A program made the translations under genes and the position numbers. Below, one piece after another: positions 8,885-16,458 of a DNA stretch of 64,000 nt; positions within the stretch are counted from its first letter, which is position 1, and each line of letters opens with the position of its first letter. This DNA is from Leptonema illini DSM 21528. Lineage in GTDB: Bacteria; Spirochaetota; Leptospiria; Leptospirales; Leptonemataceae. The notes under the pieces are model-generated. The model was not told the origin of the DNA. It made no database searches and was given only the letters and a program-made list of their open reading frames with translations. The stretch covers positions 2,916,983 through 2,980,982 of the forward strand of contig NZ_JH597773.1 of assembly GCF_000243335.1 (NCBI RefSeq), read 5' to 3'.

Positions 8885-9367
8885 CTATGTTTGCAATACT
8901 CTCGCGAGCTTTCTGGTGACTGCATCGACAGAAATGAAACAAATCACAACCGGATTCCAGTGGCCCTTCTCACAGACTGGTTGAGTTCCTCCATTCTCCA
9001 GACAGATTACCCCCATTGCAACGAGCATCAGGTAAACGAAGATGTAACAACGGGAGAAACCAGTAGAATTCGAAATCGCAGCCAGCCGCCCCCAGTCCCG
9101 ATCGTCCGGATAAAAATTCACGCGCACAAGCCCCTGCCCTTCTTCCTGATACTGCTTCTTCCATTTGCCGGTCTTCTCAAGGAACCTGAGCTTATAATCC
9201 AGCAGCGGATCGTCCATAAGCATGCCCAGATAGGCCCCAAGGGCCCAATGCTCCACCTTCACATAGGGGCTCCGCCAGAAGAACCGCTTGAAATATTCTT
9301 CTGGAATTAGCAGCGTTGAGCGGGAGCGATAATAGGGCTCCCGATCCACGCGATTCTGTTCGTCCAT
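8885..9367 (-). CDS. DUF1564 family protein
   Basis: A 160-aa protein resembling the Leptospira-specific DUF1564 family. The N-terminal STLLIPE and the central VRVNFYPDDRDWGRLAAISN followed by STGFSRCYIFVYL match the conserved core of that family as I know it (LLIPE..., F.P....W..L..IS...G.SRC.LF.YLL). The order resembles a ribbon-helix-helix or helix-turn-helix protein, but no function is established. A perfect 14-bp palindrome lies 39 bp upstream. It precedes mlaE by 60 nt on the same strand. Confidence 0.7.
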   Translation of the reverse strand: MDEQNRVDREPYYRSRSTLLIPEEYFKRFFWRSPYVKVEHWALGAYLGMLMDDPLLDYKLRFLEKTGKWKKQYQEEGQGLVRVNFYPDDRDWGRLAAISNSTGFSRCYIFVYLMLVAMGVICLENGGTQPVCEKGHWNPVVICFISVDAVTRKLARVLQT

Positions 9368-9405
9368 ACACTCAGTAGGTCGAAAGAAGGCCAGATTGAT
9401 GGAAA

Positions 9406-9419
9406 ATTTCGGCCGAAAT
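9406..9419. promoter_or_regulatory. 14-bp perfect palindrome upstream of the DUF1564 gene
   Basis: ATTTCGGCCGAAAT is fully self-complementary and lies in the 84-bp gap between the DUF1564 gene and the aldose epimerase gene, 39 bp before the DUF1564 start. It could be an operator for a dimeric regulator. No strong promoter hexamers could be placed with confidence around it. Confidence 0.35.
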
Positions 9420-9451
9420 GGAAAATCTCTATCGTGTGAGCGGTATGAGAC

Positions 9452-10447
9452 CTATGCCCGAGGGCGTTCAGAAACCTCAAGAGCAAAGCCCAGGCGACAC
9501 TGCTCCCCGGGTTCAAGCCAGCGCAGCTTCCACCCTCCGACGTGTGCCCGGTGCCAGCCGTTCGTCGGCGCCGTCATCGGTTCGATACAGATAAAGTCAG
9601 GCCCGGGCGCGTAGAGAACGGCCACAGGAAACTCCAATCCCCAGCGCAGGCGAAGCGAACCGACCGGCCCCTTAAGAGCGAGAAAATGCTCCGGTTCGTT
9701 GACCAGCAAAAAGCCATCATCCAGCGCACGCCAGCGACGAGGCTTTCCGGGCCAGAACTGCTCTGCATCGACAAGCTGCCCTGTCGGGATCAGCCGCTCA
9801 TCGGTTTCTATATGAGCTGCAAGAGGAAGCTCAAGGCGCAATTCATCCGTAGAATGACAGAGCGCATCCAGCCTGAAATACGGATGAAAGCCGGCCGCCA
9901 GCGGAAGCGGCCGCTCACCGTTTTCAATAATGAGAGCGACTTCAAGCGTCGTGGCAGATGCCGTTTCGCTGAGCGTCACCTCCAGCTGTAGATGGTATTC
10001 CAGCGGAAAAACCCGTAGATCCAGGTCGTCGGGCTGAAAGCACAGGATTGCCTGATCCGATCCATTGCCGGGTCGACGCCCATGCAGCGTATCGGCGCGT
10101 TCTGCGCGCTGCATCTCAAAAGGCTGCCAGGCGCGCTTCAGCATGGTGCCATGCAGAGGCAGTCCGTTGCCGTCCGTCCAGATACGACGTCGCGCCTCCA
10201 TCGGTATCTCATGCGCGCCTGATGATGTTATCGTATGCCAGGACTGCAGGCGGTTCGCCCAGGGGAAAAGAAGCGGAATGCCTCCAAGAGACCGGCTGCT
10301 ACGGTAGATATCAGGCGACTCATCGCACCACAGCCATTCGCGGCCATCGACCCGAAACGAGAGGACGGTTCCCGTCTCTGGCTGTAGCAACGCCCGGCTG
10401 CGATTTGTTTGAAGCGTAATCATTTTTGAAGCGTGATCATGGTCCAT
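9452..10447 (-). CDS. Aldose 1-epimerase family protein
   Basis: A galactose-mutarotase-like protein of up to 331 aa. Family features are the early GTVLSFRVDGREWLW segment, GGIPLLFPWANRL (substrate loop), a conserved AGFHPYFRLD containing the catalytic-type His, and the late FICIEPMTAPTNGW with the catalytic Glu. It interconverts alpha and beta anomers of a hexose or a hexose phosphate. An in-frame ATG at 10423 (MITLQT) is a likely alternative start. No sugar operon is nearby, so the physiological sugar is unknown. Confidence 0.88.
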   Translation of the reverse strand: MDHDHASKMITLQTNRSRALLQPETGTVLSFRVDGREWLWCDESPDIYRSSRSLGGIPLLFPWANRLQSWHTITSSGAHEIPMEARRRIWTDGNGLPLHGTMLKRAWQPFEMQRAERADTLHGRRPGNGSDQAILCFQPDDLDLRVFPLEYHLQLEVTLSETASATTLEVALIIENGERPLPLAAGFHPYFRLDALCHSTDELRLELPLAAHIETDERLIPTGQLVDAEQFWPGKPRRWRALDDGFLLVNEPEHFLALKGPVGSLRLRWGLEFPVAVLYAPGPDFICIEPMTAPTNGWHRAHVGGWKLRWLEPGEQCRLGFALEVSERPRA

Positions 10448-10495
10448 TGCATCTGTGGCGGCCGCCTATCGGGCCTGGCCCTCCGGTCTTTTCTC

Positions 10496-11242
10496 CTACA
10501 TGGCCGTCATGCCGCCATCGACAACGATACACTGCCCGGTCATGTAGGCCGAGGCATCAGAGGCAAGCAACATCGCCGGACCGACCAGATCTTCGGGGCG
10601 TCCGATACGCTTGAGCGGGATGGTATCGATCATGCGGCCCATCAGACCTTCGCGCGACTGAATATGCGACGTCATGTCGGTCTCGATAAATCCCGGGCAG
10701 AGCGCATTGACGCGAAAGCCGGCTCCGGCCCATTCAACGGCAAGCGCCTTTGTAAGCTGTATCAGAGCGCCCTTCGTTCCGCAGTAGACCGAGGCAAGAA
10801 CGGTAGCAACGATGCCCATGACCGACGATACGTTGATGATCACCCCGCCATGTCGACGCTGTGCCTTGTAGTAGGCCTGGCAGAGACGCATCGCTCCTTT
10901 GAAATTCGTTTCGAGCATCTGTTGCATCTCTTCCTCTTTATAATGAGATGCCGGAGTCGTCGAAGAAATACCGGCATTGTTGATGAGGCAGTGCAGTCGC
11001 CCATGTCTCTCGACGATTTCCTTGATAAGAGGAGCGGCCTGATCATGCGAGGCAACGTCAAGCAGCCGACCGTTTACGCCGTTGTCCTGCATCCATGCGA
11101 TGGAGTCTTCGCGGGTGCCCGTTCCATAGACGATGGCGCCTGCATCACGAAAGCCTTCGGCCATGGCCCGTCCGATACCGCGGCTGGCGCCGGTAATGAG
11201 GATCACGCGATCCTGAAAAGAGAACGCATCTTTCATATTCAT
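10496..11242 (-). CDS. Short-chain dehydrogenase/reductase (FabG-like)
   Basis: A 248-aa classical SDR. The cofactor motif TGASRGIG (about 18-25), NNAG, the serine in NVSSVMG, the catalytic YCGTK and the C-terminal PGFIETDM and ASAYMTGQCIVVDGG are all present. It reduces or oxidises a carbonyl/hydroxyl with NAD(P). The motifs are close to FabG-type 3-oxoacyl reductases, but the substrate cannot be read from sequence. An A-rich tract on its coding strand (T-rich on the plus strand, 11338-11408) lies upstream. Confidence 0.9.
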   Translation of the reverse strand: MNMKDAFSFQDRVILITGASRGIGRAMAEGFRDAGAIVYGTGTREDSIAWMQDNGVNGRLLDVASHDQAAPLIKEIVERHGRLHCLINNAGISSTTPASHYKEEEMQQMLETNFKGAMRLCQAYYKAQRRHGGVIINVSSVMGIVATVLASVYCGTKGALIQLTKALAVEWAGAGFRVNALCPGFIETDMTSHIQSREGLMGRMIDTIPLKRIGRPEDLVGPAMLLASDASAYMTGQCIVVDGGMTAM

Positions 11243-11337
11243 TGCCCGGATTCTAAAGAGGCCTTCGTATACGGCAACTGTTTTCGTACGTAAAGGTTGC
11301 CCGCGTCCATCCGGAGAAAAGCAGCACGCCGCCGTGG

Positions 11338-11408
11338 CATTTTTCTCTTTTTCCGGATTTTCCCATTTTCTATTTTTTCTATTTTTTCAATTTTTCCCAT
11401 TTTTTCTA
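11338..11408 (+). repeat. T-rich low-complexity tract with (CTATTTTTT)-like units
   Basis: A run of T-rich units (TATTTTTTC, TTTTCCCAT) precedes the first 5S gene. It lies on the 3' side of that gene's promoter-proximal region and at the 5' end of the divergent SDR gene. Its last 17 bases, TTTTCCCATTTTTTCT-like, recur before the second 5S gene, so part of it belongs to the duplicated segment. Confidence 0.6.
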
Positions 11409-11429
11409 TGCCCTTGATATAAATTGTGT

Positions 11430-11458
11430 TTGACCGGAAGAACCGCTCACCATACATG
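11430..11458 (+). promoter_or_regulatory. Promoter of 5S rRNA copy 1
   Basis: TTGACC (11430-11435), a 17-bp spacer and TACATG (11453-11458). The predicted start falls at about 11464, coinciding with the 5' end of the 5S RNA. The same TTGAC and TACAWG boxes precede the tRNA-Thr gene. Confidence 0.65.
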
Positions 11459-11462
11459 GTTC

Positions 11463-11583
11463 TTGCTGGCGCCAATAGAGAGGGTGATACACCTGTTCCC
11501 ATCCCGAACACAGAAGTTAAGCCCCTCATCGCCGATGGTACTGCAGAGTTCGCTCTGTGGGAGAGCAGGACGGTGCCACACAG
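11463..11583 (+). rRNA. rrf: 5S ribosomal RNA, copy 1
   Basis: About 121 nt. The loop B/C core CCCGAACACAGAAGTTAAG, the CGCCGATGGTACTG segment and the GGGAGAGCAGG end are universal 5S features. UGGCGCC (11467-11473) pairs with GGUGCCA (11572-11578) as helix I. No 16S or 23S gene is nearby. Ends are estimated by alignment to the E. coli 5S from memory. Confidence 0.95.
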
Positions 11584-11604
11584 CACTCATACAGCAATCA
11601 AAAG

Positions 11605-11629
11605 ACCCTCGCTTCGGCTGGGTTTTTTT
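11605..11629 (+). terminator. Rho-independent terminator after 5S copy 1
   Basis: An imperfect hairpin, ACCC..GC-TTCG-GC..GGGT, with a stable UUCG tetraloop is followed directly by seven T residues. It lies 22 nt after the 5S gene. Confidence 0.8.
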
Positions 11630-11769
11630 ATGCCCTGACACGGCCGCCCTGACCGCCCTCGAACGGAGAATGCTATCGACATCTGCTCAGCAGGTTCGAA
11701 AGCGGGGCACGAACCGAATTGTAAAAAAAGTTCTCCTTATTTTGGTTTTTTCCGTCAGACGGATTAGTC

Positions 11770-12789
11770 ATGAAAAAAATACTGTTAACGGCGTCGCTTG
11801 CCGTCCTGCTTCCCACCACTTCGCTTCTTGCAGAGGACTCCGGTCTGGTGCGCCTGCTTGAAGTGGCCGCCACCTACGGAAACACATCGAAACAGGGGCC
11901 TGAAACGATCGGTTCCATTCTCAGCTCCGTCCGTCTTGCAAACAGTCTCACGTCCAATACGCAAGAGTTCTTCAGCGAGACGAATAAATCGGGGGGCTCT
12001 GGTTATACTCCGCGCATCCGCTACAGTCATCAGTTCACAGATAGCTTTTTTGTCGGTTTGTCGTATACTCGCGGAGCGGACGTCTTTTACGACCGCACAT
12101 CGGTGGGAAACCAGGGAGCTTACATCAAGGATAAGACGAAAACGCGTCAGTATCAGGCAGGCATCCGTTTTGGTGCCGGTCCGCTGGATTACCTGGCATC
12201 GGAATCTACGGAATTTTCAATCGGCTATGAACAGAACAGACAGGAAGGCCCTTATATGACTACGGGCTTTCGCCTGCCCAGGTACGATTCCAATACGAGC
12301 AGTTTTACCGACCTGTCTCTGCTTTTTGGTAACGGAACGATCGATTTTCATCATAGAGCCTTCTCGCTAAACTTCGGAGCCAGCTCCACAGGCGATATCT
12401 TCGGATTCTACGTGCTCGGCGACTTTCAGTTTATCGGCGGTAGCCTGACTCTAACCTCGCATACGCTCGACACATCCATTCCAGCTTCGGCCGTCCCGAG
12501 TTTTGTCATTTCGGAGCAACCGCAGCTCACCTACATCAACTTCCCGACCCTTCAGGGTATGCTGATGAGCATGGAGCTGGGAATGATCATCAAATTCACG
12601 GATTCTTTCGGCATCAGGGGCGGCGGTTATTATCAACTGGCCTATATCGATTACGGCGTTCCAAAAGGATTCTACTATGCCAATGGAACATGGAGCGAAG
12701 TGAGCTCATCCGCCGAACTGACTTCTGCGGAAAAACGAAGACAGCTGGGTTTCTGGGGTTTCAACTTCGGCGTTGTAACAAAACTCTAA
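11770..12789 (+). CDS. Putative outer-membrane beta-barrel protein
   Basis: A 339-aa exported protein. A signal peptide of about 21 residues (MKKILLTASLAVLLPTTSLLA) is followed by alternating aromatic/polar strands typical of barrels, such as YTPRIRYSHQFTDSFFVGLSYT, RQYQAGIRFG and FGIRGGGYYQLAYIDYG. The C-terminal strand WGFNFGVVTKL does not end in a classical terminal Phe. No named family is recognised. The gene lies between the two 5S copies and has its own upstream region after the 5S terminator. Confidence 0.65.
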   Translation: MKKILLTASLAVLLPTTSLLAEDSGLVRLLEVAATYGNTSKQGPETIGSILSSVRLANSLTSNTQEFFSETNKSGGSGYTPRIRYSHQFTDSFFVGLSYTRGADVFYDRTSVGNQGAYIKDKTKTRQYQAGIRFGAGPLDYLASESTEFSIGYEQNRQEGPYMTTGFRLPRYDSNTSSFTDLSLLFGNGTIDFHHRAFSLNFGASSTGDIFGFYVLGDFQFIGGSLTLTSHTLDTSIPASAVPSFVISEQPQLTYINFPTLQGMLMSMELGMIIKFTDSFGIRGGGYYQLAYIDYGVPKGFYYANGTWSEVSSSAELTSAEKRRQLGFWGFNFGVVTKL

Positions 12790-12803
12790 GTCCGGCGCGC
12801 CCC

Positions 12804-12874
12804 CAATCTCACCCGTGCGGGTGGCGCTTTGTTAATCCGAGGAGATTGAAGCCGCGGCTTCTGGTGCCCGCGGC
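12804..12874 (+). other. Highly structured intergenic segment
   Basis: Three nested or adjacent inverted repeats follow the barrel gene: CAATCTC/GAGATTG (12804-12810 with 12842-12848) encloses ACCCG-TG-CGGGT (12811-12822), and GCCGCGG/CCGCGGC (12851-12857 with 12868-12874) is next to it. No T-run follows the last stem. It may be a factor-assisted terminator or a small structured RNA. Confidence 0.45.
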
Positions 12875-12931
12875 AGGGCTTTCTAATTGAGAATTTTCCC
12901 ATTTTTTCTGCACCCTTGATATAAATTGTGT

Positions 12932-12960
12932 TTGACCGGAAGAACCGCTCACCATACATG
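12932..12960 (+). promoter_or_regulatory. Promoter of 5S rRNA copy 2
   Basis: Identical to the copy 1 promoter: TTGACC (12932-12937), 17-bp spacer, TACATG (12955-12960), with a predicted start at the 5' end of the 5S RNA. Confidence 0.65.
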
Positions 12961-12964
12961 GTTC

Positions 12965-13085
12965 TTGCTGGCGCCAATAGAGAGGGTGATACACCTGTTC
13001 CCATCCCGAACACAGAAGTTAAGCCCCTCATCGCCGATGGTACTGCAGAGTTCGCTCTGTGGGAGAGCAGGACGGTGCCACACAG
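12965..13085 (+). rRNA. rrf: 5S ribosomal RNA, copy 2
   Basis: Identical over its whole length to the copy at 11463-11583. It has its own, unrelated terminator. Confidence 0.95.
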
Positions 13086-13113
13086 CACTCATACAGCAAA
13101 CCGATAGACTTAG

Positions 13114-13137
13114 AAAAACTCCTTTACGGGAGTTTTT
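13114..13137 (+). terminator. Rho-independent terminator after 5S copy 2
   Basis: AAAAACTCC-TTTA-CGGGAGTTTTT forms a strong hairpin whose right arm flows into CTTTTTT. It lies 28 nt after the 5S gene and just before the membrane protein gene. Confidence 0.85.
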
Positions 13138-13164
13138 CTTTTTTATAACCTGCTGGTTGCTTCC

Positions 13165-14769
13165 ATGAACCGACCCGGCATCCTTCGATACAGCATCTTC
13201 GCTCTTTCCGTTATTATCATTGTCTTCGCCTGGATCGGTTCACAAAGACAGTTCAGCTTCAACTTTGACTCACAGAATAAGATCTACCAGGCGCACTCTC
13301 TTGTTCAGAACGGATTCCAATCCGAGGCGCTTGTATATGCCGGGCAGGACATCGACTCCGAAGGGCTTTTTGATCCCATCCCCCATTCGGTAGTTCTGAA
13401 GGATGGCCGGAAGGTGGGCGCCTTTCCGCTTGCCTTTTCGTTTCTTGCCACTCCGTTTATATTGATCGACAATCAGTTCGGGTATGGCCTTGAACTATCG
13501 GCTCTGCTGAGCTTGCTCCCGCTTCTCGGAATATGGGCGCTGCTTCTGTACTGGAGATTGCCTCCCCTTCTCCTGATCATGGCCTTCTGGGGGAATTTTC
13601 TCTGGCTGCAATCCTTTGAATTCTCAGAATACCTGCTTGCCACTTTTCTTTCTTTCCTCGGCTATACCCTTTCTCTGCATGAAAGATACCGGCAGAAGGG
13701 AGACTTCCATCATCTGCTTGCGGGGATGATTTTCGGGCTTGCCGTCTTCTTCAGGCATGAGGCCATCGTTGCCAGCGCCTCGGTCATCGGAGCCCTTCTG
13801 TTTCTTCAACTGAGCGGTCAGAAGCCCCCGGCCAATCAGATGAGGCGCGCTCGATTCTTTGTGGCCGGCTCAATATCGGTTCTCTTCCTCTGGCTAACCT
13901 CGAATCAGCTCGACTACGGGCATTTTCTGGGCCCTCGCTTCCTTGCAAATCAGGCCACTCAGTTTCAGGGGATTGCCGAAACTCTGCGTCGCTACATGGT
14001 GCTGTATTTCGGCGGAGGACTGAAATTCGGCCTCTTTGTCTTTATGCCGCTTCTTCTGATCCCTCTCTTCTTGCCTGTTCTACGTTTCTTCCAGAGGCGG
14101 GGCGAAGAAGAAGGTCGCTCCTTCTCTGAACGGATTACGCTCGTTGCCACGGTTCTTTATCTGGCCGTCATTCCTCTTATTGTTCCAAACGATGGTGCCG
14201 GAGGATTCGGCCCGCGTTATCTGATCTTTGCCGTTCTTCCTGGATTCATCCTGATCAAAAACTGGATGGAGCGGCGACCATCTTCGAAGACGAAGTATCT
14301 CGTTCTCTTCTTTACGGTCATTTCCATTCCCCTGCCTGTGTTACTGCATCAAGTGCAGGAGCAGGGCACCGCTCAACAGAAGGCGGTTTATTCGGATTAC
14401 GCGAAAATTAGGGCCGATATCTGGATCTTTCCAAACCAGTCTCTCTATTATTACGCCGGTCTCGACACGGTGCGATATGAAAGCTATATCGCATCGACCG
14501 ATGCGGGCTTACTCGATCTCACGAAACGACTGCACAGTGCGCGTGACGGGAAGAGCATCGCCATCGTTACTCTGAACGAACAGGTCGCCCGAAGCGCCGA
14601 GGCCAACCTTGCAGGAAAGGATTCGGAACTTGCACGGGCCACTCTCATGATCATTCGATCGGCGCAGCGCGATGTCGCTTTGATCCGCAAGCGTTACCCA
14701 GACGCAGTCCATATTCAGGGAAAACAGGCCGACGTTATCCTGCTCGCACCGGCGACGAAGCGCCAGTAG
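13165..14769 (+). CDS. Polytopic membrane protein, glycosyltransferase-39-like
   Basis: A 534-aa protein with an N-terminal membrane helix followed by an extended loop containing FNFDSQNKIYQA. About ten further hydrophobic helices run to residue 400, and the C-terminal domain of about 130 residues is soluble. The overall plan resembles GT-C fold lipid-linked-sugar transferases (ArnT/PMT type), where an acidic residue in the first periplasmic loop is catalytic. I do not see a diagnostic motif, so the assignment rests on topology. A Leptospiraceae-restricted membrane protein is an alternative. Confidence 0.55.
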   Translation: MNRPGILRYSIFALSVIIIVFAWIGSQRQFSFNFDSQNKIYQAHSLVQNGFQSEALVYAGQDIDSEGLFDPIPHSVVLKDGRKVGAFPLAFSFLATPFILIDNQFGYGLELSALLSLLPLLGIWALLLYWRLPPLLLIMAFWGNFLWLQSFEFSEYLLATFLSFLGYTLSLHERYRQKGDFHHLLAGMIFGLAVFFRHEAIVASASVIGALLFLQLSGQKPPANQMRRARFFVAGSISVLFLWLTSNQLDYGHFLGPRFLANQATQFQGIAETLRRYMVLYFGGGLKFGLFVFMPLLLIPLFLPVLRFFQRRGEEEGRSFSERITLVATVLYLAVIPLIVPNDGAGGFGPRYLIFAVLPGFILIKNWMERRPSSKTKYLVLFFTVISIPLPVLLHQVQEQGTAQQKAVYSDYAKIRADIWIFPNQSLYYYAGLDTVRYESYIASTDAGLLDLTKRLHSARDGKSIAIVTLNEQVARSAEANLAGKDSELARATLMIIRSAQRDVALIRKRYPDAVHIQGKQADVILLAPATKRQ

Positions 14770-14831
14770 CGGAAGGCATATCAAACACCGGTACGGATGT
14801 TCTTTCGATAGTCTGCAGAGAAGTCGTGCGA

Positions 14832-16418
14832 TTAAAACCGCATCCAGAATAGATGCAGGTATCGCCGATCTTCGGCCGTTTCAGGCCGGCCCTGATTATA
14901 GAGTCCTGGATAGAAACGCAGAGGAGTGCCGTCTACAAGCTGAGTCTCTCGCGAGTAGCCGATTAAGCCGCCGAGAAATCCGACCTCGAAGAGATAGGGG
15001 GAGTTCGTATAATGGAAGCCGGCGAAGAAATACCGGCTGGAATCCTCCCCCAGATACACAGAAAAGAATCGAAACAATAGCGAGAAGTAAACGTCGTCGT
15101 TTGATTCACGACGCCACTCGGCCAGCGAATAGAGCGGCCCCCATGTTCGCTCAAGATAGTCGTCGGGAAGCGGCCACAGTGCCAGTACACGCCACCCGTT
15201 CGCTCCGTCGGACTGTCGGTAGCCGCTTGCAAGAGGCCAGAGTTTCCACTGCCATACCTCTTCTCTCTCCTGTGGATAATAGCGATGATGGCGATAATAG
15301 AACGGAATAAAGAAATCGTAAGATGATTCTACGATGGCGGATTTCGTGCGTAGATTCCCGAGAAGAATGAGGTAAAAGTTCATCTCATTATAATATTTTT
15401 CCTCTTTATCGCCGAAACGGTAATGCGCATAAAACGGAAATATGACAAGCTTGCGAATATGCGGATCGCCGCTTTTCATATTCTGGAAGAGAAACCAGAG
15501 CGCTCTGTATTCCGTGGTGTTACGCCGCTCATCGAATCCCCAGGCGAAAAGCGTAAAAGGCCATAGAATACTGTAAGACTGCATTGTACCCGATTCTGAT
15601 CGCTTCTGAGCATAAAACGGGAAGAAAAAATAGAAATGACGGGGATCCTTTTTGTCGAGATCATCAGCCCCCCATTGAAAGAAGGGCCAGAGTACGGTCT
15701 TGTGATTGTACTTACCGGAATGCACTTTACTGGAATAGAACGGGAAGATCCTGAGATCGCTTCGCTTCTTAAAGCCATTCTCATCTTCGGGCGTGCCGCC
15801 CCACATAATCAGAGGCCACAGTAGCGAGCGGGCCTTATAGTCCTTGTAAGACCATGACGAATACAGCGGGAACATGACGAAGCTGATCTCAGACCAGGCC
15901 AGCTTGTCTTTGATCGTTCCATAGAACGGGAAGATGCTGAAGTACTGTTCTTTTTCTGTGTCGCCGCTGCCCCAGTAGAAAAGCGGAGCGAGCAGATACT
16001 CATCGTCCCGCTTTTCATCTTCGTGGTATTTGTTCTCAAACGTGAAGAGATAAAGAAACGTGCGATAGTTCCAGTAGTTCGTCCCGGCGCTGTAATAAAC
16101 GGGATACAGAACGCCCGAGTGCTTGTAAGCACGCTCGTCGTTACGATATCGCCCGTAAAGCGGATGAATCATGAACTCTTTCTGTCCCGGCGTATATGTC
16201 GATTCGTAAAGGAACAGAAACTGAAAGTAGTCTCGCGGCGCCTCTCCTGAAACGGCGTCGGGCATACGCGCGAAAAGCGGAGCGCTGAAAAACAGCAAAA
16301 AAAGAACGCCTGCCTGGCGACTGAGACTGAAACGGAACACCGGACTCAATCGAAAACAAAACGTCAGAGCAGGCAAGCACTTCGCGCTCCGTTCATACTC
16401 CCCTTTTTTCATTGACAC
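14832..16418 (-). CDS. Secreted protein built from WPFY/LWP repeats
   Basis: A 528-aa protein with an N-terminal hydrophobic signal (VLFLLFFSAPLFA). The mature part is a series of units of about 45-60 residues that begin with an (I/F)FPFY or MFPLY strand and continue to an LWP(L/F) strand plus a GG or WG turn: FPFYGTIKD, MFPLYSSWS, LLWPLIMWGG, IFPFYSSKV, VLWPFFQWG, FFFPFYAQK, ILWPFTLFAWG, VIFPFYAHY, FFIPFYYRH, KLWPLASGY. The alternating aromatic pattern suggests a beta-barrel or beta-solenoid in the outer membrane. An alternative start at 16412 is possible. No function is known. Confidence 0.7.
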   Translation of the reverse strand: MSMKKGEYERSAKCLPALTFCFRLSPVFRFSLSRQAGVLFLLFFSAPLFARMPDAVSGEAPRDYFQFLFLYESTYTPGQKEFMIHPLYGRYRNDERAYKHSGVLYPVYYSAGTNYWNYRTFLYLFTFENKYHEDEKRDDEYLLAPLFYWGSGDTEKEQYFSIFPFYGTIKDKLAWSEISFVMFPLYSSWSYKDYKARSLLWPLIMWGGTPEDENGFKKRSDLRIFPFYSSKVHSGKYNHKTVLWPFFQWGADDLDKKDPRHFYFFFPFYAQKRSESGTMQSYSILWPFTLFAWGFDERRNTTEYRALWFLFQNMKSGDPHIRKLVIFPFYAHYRFGDKEEKYYNEMNFYLILLGNLRTKSAIVESSYDFFIPFYYRHHRYYPQEREEVWQWKLWPLASGYRQSDGANGWRVLALWPLPDDYLERTWGPLYSLAEWRRESNDDVYFSLLFRFFSVYLGEDSSRYFFAGFHYTNSPYLFEVGFLGGLIGYSRETQLVDGTPLRFYPGLYNQGRPETAEDRRYLHLFWMRF

Positions 16419-16458
16419 CTGATTCCGTATCGCTGTGCTTTACCGTCCAGGAAAACCC

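Larger units (their letters stand above)
11392..11597 (+). repeat. Direct repeat, copy 1 (contains the first 5S rRNA gene)
   Basis: These 206 bp recur at 12894-13099, exactly 1502 bp downstream. From 11411 to 11597 the two copies look identical. The first 19 bases differ at about three positions. The repeat includes the promoter, the 5S gene and a few bases beyond, but not the terminators, which differ. Confidence 0.95.
12894..13099 (+). repeat. Direct repeat, copy 2 (contains the second 5S rRNA gene)
   Basis: Second copy of the 206-bp unit at 11392-11597, with the same orientation and an offset of 1502 bp. The identical stretch ends at CATACAGCAA (13099), after which the two loci diverge. 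Confidence 0.95.

Noticed and set aside
8138-9310. A 390-aa open frame antisense to mlaE and the DUF1564 gene
   Set aside because: It has no recognisable domain, is rich in unusual residues, and is fully explained as the mirror of two well-supported genes.
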